Position numbers and translations under genes: made by a program
The notes under the pieces: generated by a model
Told to the model about the DNA's origin: nothing
What the model saw: only the letters and a program-made list of their open reading frames with translations
The model's database searches: none
Origin: Noviherbaspirillum massiliense JC206
GTDB taxonomy: Bacteria; Pseudomonadota; Gammaproteobacteria; Burkholderiales; Burkholderiaceae_D
Reading direction: 5' to 3'
Assembly: GCF_000312045.1 (NCBI RefSeq)
Contig: NZ_HE978634.1
Span: forward strand, 2,621,875-2,685,874
Length of the DNA: 64,000 nt
Part shown: piece by piece, positions 58,309 through 64,000 of the stretch
How the letters are laid out: each line of letters starts with the position of its first letter
How positions within the stretch are numbered: position 1 is the first letter of the stretch

Positions 58309-59477
58309 CAACGCAGCTTCAGGGTAGACAATCCAAACAACACCAGCATCATGGTGATGATCCAGAACCGGACCACCACCTGGGTTTCCTTCCAGCCTTT
58401 TTGCTCATAATGATGATGCAACGGCGCCATCAGCAGGATGCGGCGGCCGACACCGAAACGCTTCTTGGTGTACTTGAAGTACATCACCTGCAGCATCACT
58501 GACAGGGTTTCCACGACGAAGATGCCGCCCATGATGAACAGCACGATTTCCTGGCGCACGATCACCGCGATCGTGCCAAGCGCGCCACCCAGTGCCAATG
58601 CACCGACATCGCCCATGAATACCTGGGCCGGATGCGCGTTGAACCAGAGGAAGGCCAGGCCGGCACCTGCCATGGCGCCGCAGAAGATCAGCAGTTCTGC
58701 CGCGCCCGGAATGTACGGAATGAACAGGTACTTGGCGTAGACGGTGCTGCCGGTGAGATAGGCGATCAGGCCGAGCGCCGAGCCCACCATCACGGTCGGC
58801 ATGATCGCCAGTCCGTCCAGACCATCGGTCAGGTTGACCGCGTTGCTGGTGCCGACGATGACGAAATAGGTCAGTGCAATGAAACCCCATACCCCCAGCG
58901 GATAGCTGATGGTCTTGAAGAAAGGCACGATCAGGTCGGCTTTCGGCGGCAGGTCGAGATTGAAGCCCGACTGCACCCACTCCAGGAACAGATGCAGGAC
59001 TTTGGTATTGGTGGGTGCCGACACGGAAAAGGCGAGATAGAGTGCAGCCACGATGCCGATCAGCGATTGCCAGAAATATTTTTCCCTGGACGACATGCCG
59101 TTCGGATCCTTGTAAACGACCTTGCGGTAATCGTCGACCCAGCCTACGGCACCGAAGCCGAGCGTCACCATCAGCACCACCCAGATGAAGCGGTTGCTCC
59201 AGTCAGCCCAGAGGATGGTGGAAATACCGATGGCGATCAGGATCAGGGCGCCGCCCATGGTAGGGGTGCCGGATTTGACCAGGTGAGTTTGCGGGCCGTT
59301 GGTGCGTACGGCCTGTCCGACCTTCAGGCGGGTCAGCATGCGAATCACTGCCGGTCCCGACAGCAGGCCGATGGCGAGCGCGGTCAGAGTGGCAAACACC
59401 GCCCGGAAGGTGATGAAATTGAATACCCGAAGGAACCCGTAATCTTGTTGAAAATAATTTGCCAGCAACAGCAGCAT
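58308..59477 (-). CDS. mraY: phospho-MurNAc-pentapeptide transferase
   Basis: 389 residues with about ten membrane helices. Family motifs: [10 protein letters not shown], the aspartate run [33 protein letters not shown] and [13 protein letters not shown] (HHH). Forms lipid I from UDP-MurNAc-pentapeptide. It starts one base after the murF stop. Confidence 0.97.
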   Translation of the reverse strand: MLLLLANYFQQDYGFLRVFNFITFRAVFATLTALAIGLLSGPAVIRMLTRLKVGQAVRTNGPQTHLVKSGTPTMGGALILIAIGISTILWADWSNRFIWVVLMVTLGFGAVGWVDDYRKVVYKDPNGMSSREKYFWQSLIGIVAALYLAFSVSAPTNTKVLHLFLEWVQSGFNLDLPPKADLIVPFFKTISYPLGVWGFIALTYFVIVGTSNAVNLTDGLDGLAIMPTVMVGSALGLIAYLTGSTVYAKYLFIPYIPGAAELLIFCGAMAGAGLAFLWFNAHPAQVFMGDVGALALGGALGTIAVIVRQEIVLFIMGGIFVVETLSVMLQVMYFKYTKKRFGVGRRILLMAPLHHHYEQKGWKETQVVVRFWIITMMLVLFGLSTLKLR

Positions 59478-59478
59478 G

Positions 59479-60873
59479 TTAGTGGGCTTCCTGTACTTGT
59501 TTTTGCAGATGCATTTGCGGATTTACCAGGTGATTCACCACCCGTTCCATTTTCATGAAGCGCGACCCCTTGACCAGCACCGTCGCATTCGGTGTCGCCA
59601 GGCGTTCGGCTGTGCGGTTCAGGCTGTCGATGTCTTCGAAATGCGCGCCAGCCGGACCGAAGGCGGCAATCGCATGGCGCGCCAAGTCGCCCATGGCTAG
59701 CAGTTGGTCGATACCCCGGCTGCGCGCATAGGCGCCGATTTCCTCATGAAACCGACGTCCTTCGCTGCCGACTTCGCCCATGTCGCCCAGGATCAGCACG
59801 CGCGGCGCGGTCACAGCAGCGAGCACGTCGATCGCGGCCCGTACTGAATCCGGATTGGCGTTATAGGTGTCATCGATCACCAGCGCGCCCGTGGTCGCAG
59901 TCTTGCGTTGCAAGCGTCCGTTCACCGGCGCAAAGGCTTCCAGCCCGCGCACGATGGCATCGACGGGAACCCCGATCGCCAGTGTGCAGGCTGTCGCGGC
60001 GAGTGCATTGCGAACATTGTGCTCACCGGCCGCGGCAAGCTTCACATTGAAGCGTTCCTGCCCGGCCGTGACAGACAAGTCGCTGCCGAAGTCGTTCGCG
60101 CGATATTTGCCCTTCACGTCGGCATCGGCAGTCAGACCGAAGGTCAGTACCTTGCGTCCTGCAGTACCGAGCGCATATCCGCGCCACAGCGGGGTATAGG
60201 TATCGTCCGCCGGGAACACCGCGGTGCCGCCGGCAGGCAGTGACTGGATCACTGCCCCGTTTTCCTGGGCGACCGCTTCCACGCTTTCCATGAATTCCTG
60301 ATGCTCGCGCTGGGCGTTGTTCACCAGCCCGACCGTCGGTTGGGCGACCGCTGACAGGACGGCAATTTCTCCCGGGTGATTCATCCCGAGCTCGACTACC
60401 GCTGCCTTGAGGCCGGCATGCAGCCGGAACACGGTGAGCGGCACGCCAATATCATTGTTCAGGTTGCCGCGCGTCGCGAGATACTGCTCCTTGCCAAAGG
60501 CTGCATCGAGGATCGATGCGATCATTTCCTTGACCGTCGTCTTGCCGTTGCTACCGGTGACTCCGATCACCGGCAAGGCAAACTGCCGGCGCCACTGAGT
60601 TGCCATTTCACGCAGGACCACCCGGGTATCCGGCACCACCAATGCGGGAAGCTTCCACTCTTCCGGAAGCCGTTCCACGACCACCGCGGCGACACCCTTG
60701 GCCGCCACTTCATGCAAGAAGTCATGCGCGTCGAAACGTTCGCCGCGCAATGCCACAAACAGATTGCCTGCGCCAACGCTGCGGCTGTCGGTGGACACGC
60801 CATCGAAAGCAGCATCCGCTGTCAGCGCGGCTTGCGAAATCCATGGCTGCAAGTCAGCCAGTGATGATTTCAT
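59479..60873 (-). CDS. murF: UDP-MurNAc-tripeptide D-alanyl-D-alanine ligase
   Basis: 464 residues. [25 protein letters not shown]-loop GSNGKTT at 107-113, [14 protein letters not shown], and [16 protein letters not shown]. Adds D-Ala-D-Ala to complete the pentapeptide. The start overlaps the murE stop (ATGA). Confidence 0.97.
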   Translation of the reverse strand: MKSSLADLQPWISQAALTADAAFDGVSTDSRSVGAGNLFVALRGERFDAHDFLHEVAAKGVAAVVVERLPEEWKLPALVVPDTRVVLREMATQWRRQFALPVIGVTGSNGKTTVKEMIASILDAAFGKEQYLATRGNLNNDIGVPLTVFRLHAGLKAAVVELGMNHPGEIAVLSAVAQPTVGLVNNAQREHQEFMESVEAVAQENGAVIQSLPAGGTAVFPADDTYTPLWRGYALGTAGRKVLTFGLTADADVKGKYRANDFGSDLSVTAGQERFNVKLAAAGEHNVRNALAATACTLAIGVPVDAIVRGLEAFAPVNGRLQRKTATTGALVIDDTYNANPDSVRAAIDVLAAVTAPRVLILGDMGEVGSEGRRFHEEIGAYARSRGIDQLLAMGDLARHAIAAFGPAGAHFEDIDSLNRTAERLATPNATVLVKGSRFMKMERVVNHLVNPQMHLQKQVQEAH

Positions 60874-62408
60874 TGATTCATTCCCTTCATTGTTGCTCGT
60901 GCGGCCAGCGCCAGAGCTGCATGGTCCGCATCCAAAAACGGCAATTTCTTGCCCTTGATTTCCTGATAGGTCTCATGGCCCTTGCCGGCCAGGAGAACCA
61001 CATCCTGCTTTGCCGCGTGCCTGATTGCCCACAAAATGGCGGCAGCGCGGTCCTCGATCACATGCGGGGCGGACGCGGCGCGTCGCGCAGAGCTGATGCC
61101 GGCCAGGACCTGAGCGATGATCGCTGCCGGCTCTTCGCTGCGCGGATTGTCACTGGTGAGAACGATCTGGTCGGCGGCTTCGGCAACCGCGCCCATTTGC
61201 GGCCGCTTGCCTGGATCGCGATCGCCGCCACAGCCGAACAGGCACCAGAGTTCGCCGCCGCGCTGATCGGCTACCTGGCGCAGCGCGGCCAAGGTTTTGT
61301 CCAACGCATCCGGCGTGTGTGCGTAGTCGATCACGACCAGCGGTGCATCCTGTCCTCCGAATTGCTGCATGCGTCCCGGTACGGCGGACAGGGATTCGAT
61401 TGCCTCGATCGCTGCGCTCAGCGACACACCCTTGGCAAGCAGCACGCCAAGAATGCCGAGGACATTGCTGACGTTGAACAAGCCGACCAATTGGGTTTTT
61501 ACCTGCGCCGTACCCAGCGGGGAGTCCAGATGGAACACCGTGCCGCCATGGCTGCAGCGGATCTCTTTCGCATTCAGTGCGACCATGCCGGGCAGCGTCC
61601 GCCCGCTCACGCTATAACCGGTGATGGACAGAGACGGCTTTGTCTTCCTGATATGCTCCACCAGACGCCAGCCCATGGCGTCATCCAGGTTGACGACGGC
61701 ATGTTGCAAGCCGTGCCAGCCGAACAGCCGGGTCTTTGCCGCTTCATAGGCCGCCATGTCGCTGTGATAATCCAGGTGGTCGCGGGTGAAATTGGTGAAC
61801 AGGGCGACATCGAAATGCATGCCGTTCAGGCGCCCCTGGTCGAGGCCGATCGAGGATGCCTCGATCGCCATGCTCTTCGCTCCCCGTGAGCGCAATTCCG
61901 CAAGTTGCCTTTGGAGCAGAACCGCATCGGGCGTGGTGTAGCCGTTTGCCTGGAAGCCGCCATGTTCGCCGTGTTCATACAATCCGATGCCCAGCGTCCC
62001 GATCACTGCGGTCGGCGTGCCCAGCTGCGACAAAGCCTTGCCCAGCCACTGGGTGCAGGAAGTCTTGCCATTGGTGCCAGTGACCCCGATGGAAAACATG
62101 CTGGCGTCGGGCTGATCGTAATAGGCGTTTGCGATTGGACCGGCCAGCTGCTTCAGGCCGGGAACCGGAAGATGGGGCAGCGACCACGTACTGTTCCAGT
62201 CAAAACCGCCGGCTTCATGAACCACTGCCTTGGCCCCGTTTGCAATCGCCTGCGCAATGTAATTGCGGCCATCGGCCGTATCGCCCGGATAGGCGAAGAA
62301 GATGTCGCCCTTTTCAACCGTGCGGGAATCGGACGACAGGTGCGCGGACGGCGCCGCTGCATGCATCCATGCCACGATGTCGGCCGGGCTGAGCGTCTTG
62401 CTGTCCAT
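60870..62408 (-). CDS. murE: UDP-MurNAc-L-Ala-D-Glu:meso-diaminopimelate ligase
   Basis: 512 residues from ATG 62408, overlapping the ftsI stop; GTG 62411 is an alternative. SSDSRTVEKGDIFFAYPG, P-loop GTNGKTS at 111-117, FTNFTRDHLDYHSDM, and the specificity motif DNPRSEEP. DNPR indicates meso-diaminopimelate, not lysine, as third residue, in line with Mpl in this window. Confidence 0.97.
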   Translation of the reverse strand: MDSKTLSPADIVAWMHAAAPSAHLSSDSRTVEKGDIFFAYPGDTADGRNYIAQAIANGAKAVVHEAGGFDWNSTWSLPHLPVPGLKQLAGPIANAYYDQPDASMFSIGVTGTNGKTSCTQWLGKALSQLGTPTAVIGTLGIGLYEHGEHGGFQANGYTTPDAVLLQRQLAELRSRGAKSMAIEASSIGLDQGRLNGMHFDVALFTNFTRDHLDYHSDMAAYEAAKTRLFGWHGLQHAVVNLDDAMGWRLVEHIRKTKPSLSITGYSVSGRTLPGMVALNAKEIRCSHGGTVFHLDSPLGTAQVKTQLVGLFNVSNVLGILGVLLAKGVSLSAAIEAIESLSAVPGRMQQFGGQDAPLVVIDYAHTPDALDKTLAALRQVADQRGGELWCLFGCGGDRDPGKRPQMGAVAEAADQIVLTSDNPRSEEPAAIIAQVLAGISSARRAASAPHVIEDRAAAILWAIRHAAKQDVVLLAGKGHETYQEIKGKKLPFLDADHAALALAARATMKGMNQ

Positions 62409-64000
62409 CACAGGCTTTCCTTTACGGCATCCGCCGGAATGATGATGTTGGTCACGGTGGAATCCGGGGCCACGTTCATCGTGCGCAATACATTGGCCGC
62501 CACCGAGGCAAATACCGGCGCGGCGACGTCACCGCCGTAATGGCCAATGGAGGGCTCGTCGACCATCACCGCGATGATGACGCGCGGATCGGAAACCGGG
62601 GCGAAACCGACGAAGGATGCGACGTACTTGTTCACATAACGTCCGCCTGCGAGCTTGTAGGCGGTTCCGGTCTTGCCCGCCACACGATATCCCGGCACCT
62701 GCGCTTTCGGTGCGGTGCCGCTCGGGCTCGCCACGGTCTCCAGCATGGCGCGCATGTCGCGCGCAGTTTTCGTGCTGATGACCCGACGCCCCACGGGGGC
62801 GTCGTCCACCTTCTGGAAGGAAAGCGGAATCAGGTCACCGTCACGCGCGAAGATCATGTAGGAATGGGCCAACTGGATCAGCGAGACGGAAATGCCATGC
62901 CCATAACTCATGGTCGCCTGCTCGATCGGTCGCCAGGATTTGTAGGGGCGCACGCGGCCGGCAACGGCACCGGGAAAACCGAGCTTCGGCTGCTGGCCGA
63001 AACCGACGGTCGTGAACAAATCCCACATCTCCTGCGGTTCCATCTGCAGTGCAAGCTTGGCCGTGCCGATATTGGAAGACTTTTCGATGACCTGCGCCAC
63101 ACTCAGAAGACCATGCGGATGAGCATCCCCGATGGTCGCAGTGCCGATCGTCATCTTGCCGGGCGCAGTCTCTATCATGGTGGAAGGCGTGACGCGCCGG
63201 GTCTCGAGTGCCAGTGCCACGGTGAAAGGCTTGAGCGTCGACCCCGGTTCAAAGGTGTCGGTCAGCACGCGGTTGCGCAACTGGCCGCCATTCAGCTGTG
63301 AACGGTTGTTGGGGTTGTAGGTCGGCAAATTGGCAAGCGCCAGCACTTCGCCAGTCCTGACATCGAGCACCACGATGCCTGCCGCCCTGGCCTTGTGCTT
63401 TTCCACCGCTTCCTTCAGGTGGGAAAACGCGATGTACTGGATCTTGCGGTCGATCGACAGCGCCAGATTCTTGCCGTCATGGGGCTCGCGAACGGATCCG
63501 ATGTCTTCGACGATGCGGCCGAGGCGGTCCTTGATCACGCGGCGGCTGCCGTTCATGCCTGCCAAGGTTTTCTGGAAGGCCAGTTCCATCCCTTCCTGGC
63601 CTGCATCCTCGACATTGGTGAAGCCGACGACATGCGCCATGACCTCGCCTTCGGGGTAATAGCGCTTGTACTCCTTGCGGGTGCCGATGCCGTCAATGCC
63701 AAGCTTGACAATCTTGTCGGTGACGTCCTGTTCGACCTGGCGCTTGAGGTAGACGAAGCTGCGATCGGAATCCAGCTTCTTGCGCAGATCGCGATCGCTC
63801 AATTCGAGCAGCTGCGCAAGCTGATGCAACTTATCCGCCGGCGCCACCTGCACATCTTCCGGGATTGCCCAGATGGCTTTCACGGGAATCGAAGACGCCA
63901 GCACCTGGCCGTTGCGATCAGTGATCTTTCCGCGGATCGCAGGCAGTTCCAGCGTGCGCGCATAGCGCGACTCGCCCTGCTTCTGCAGGAAATCCGTGGA
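62408..64000 (-). CDS. ftsI: septal transpeptidase FtsI (PBP3), N-terminus outside window
   Basis: The frame is open to base 64000, so the membrane anchor and start are missing; at least 530 residues are present. The visible N-terminal part (TLELPAIRGKITDRNGQVLA) is the start of the PBP dimerisation domain. Transpeptidase motifs: SxxK in EPGSTLKPFTVAL (nucleophile Ser), SxN in KSSNIGTAKL and KTG in VAGKTGTAYKL. It cross-links septal peptidoglycan with FtsW. Confidence 0.96.
   Translation of the reverse strand, partial: STDFLQKQGESRYARTLELPAIRGKITDRNGQVLASSIPVKAIWAIPEDVQVAPADKLHQLAQLLELSDRDLRKKLDSDRSFVYLKRQVEQDVTDKIVKLGIDGIGTRKEYKRYYPEGEVMAHVVGFTNVEDAGQEGMELAFQKTLAGMNGSRRVIKDRLGRIVEDIGSVREPHDGKNLALSIDRKIQYIAFSHLKEAVEKHKARAAGIVVLDVRTGEVLALANLPTYNPNNRSQLNGGQLRNRVLTDTFEPGSTLKPFTVALALETRRVTPSTMIETAPGKMTIGTATIGDAHPHGLLSVAQVIEKSSNIGTAKLALQMEPQEMWDLFTTVGFGQQPKLGFPGAVAGRVRPYKSWRPIEQATMSYGHGISVSLIQLAHSYMIFARDGDLIPLSFQKVDDAPVGRRVISTKTARDMRAMLETVASPSGTAPKAQVPGYRVAGKTGTAYKLAGGRYVNKYVASFVGFAPVSDPRVIIAVMVDEPSIGHYGGDVAAPVFASVAANVLRTMNVAPDSTVTNIIIPADAVKESL

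Overview
The window reads as an ordinary, densely packed core-genome segment of a betaproteobacterium. The best fit is Burkholderiales, probably an Oxalobacteraceae relative (Herbaspirillum/Herminiimonas/Noviherbaspirillum type). This placement is inferred from gene content and order: accB-accC-prmA-DUF3426, an NrdA carrying two ATP-cones, lysine/alanine-rich histone-like proteins (one fused to a SWIB domain), a CNP1-like protein, pilBCD-coaE-zapD-yacG, and a dcw cluster running to ftsZ-peroxiredoxin-lpxC-DciA-M23-secA. No insertion sequence, prophage, CRISPR array or defence island is visible.

Layout. 1-11.4 kb: an RNB-type exoribonuclease (cut by the left edge), YqiA esterase and Mpl on the minus strand. 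Divergent from these is a plus-strand run: a nucleotidyltransferase-like protein, a TlpA-like thioredoxin, aroQ, accB, accC, prmA, a zinc-ribbon membrane protein, a PfkB kinase and a glycine-zipper lipoprotein. 11.1-22.4 kb, minus strand: yggU/yggT, a histone H1-like gene with a 48-bp tandem repeat, nrdB and nrdA behind paired NrdR boxes, ampD-pilR-pilS, a short CXXC membrane protein and a CcsA/YpjD protein. 22.7-33.5 kb: ffh, the SWIB-histone fusion, a lytic transglycosylase, proS, rppH, a CNP1-like protein, proB, obgE-rpmA-rplU, ispB and tRNA-Pro(CGG), with a decayed tRNA-like remnant just downstream.

33.9-42.2 kb: pilB-pilC-pilD-coaE-zapD-yacG on plus, then a Nudix hydrolase, a DUF815 ATPase and argJ on minus. 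42.3-64 kb, almost all minus strand: secA, an M23 peptidase, lpxC, a peroxiredoxin, then the division/cell-wall cluster read in the order ftsI-murE-murF-mraY-murD-ftsW-murG-murC-ddl-ftsQ-ftsA-ftsZ. The dciA-like gene is the only plus-strand gene there. ftsI is cut by the right edge.

How it works together. The dcw block carries out cytoplasmic peptidoglycan precursor synthesis (MurC-F, Ddl, MraY, MurG) and septal assembly (FtsI/W/Q/A/Z), with almost every junction from ftsI to ddl overlapping or abutting. Mpl, AmpD, a lytic transglycosylase and an M23 hydrolase elsewhere add wall recycling and remodelling. PilBCD and PilSR point to type IV pili, though no pilin gene is in view. The least conventional parts are the two histone-like genes, an in-frame stop near the start of yggU, a possible frameshifted small secreted peptide downstream of nrdB, the tRNA-like remnant, and a few uncharacterised conserved genes. 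I found no convincing wholly new multi-gene system.
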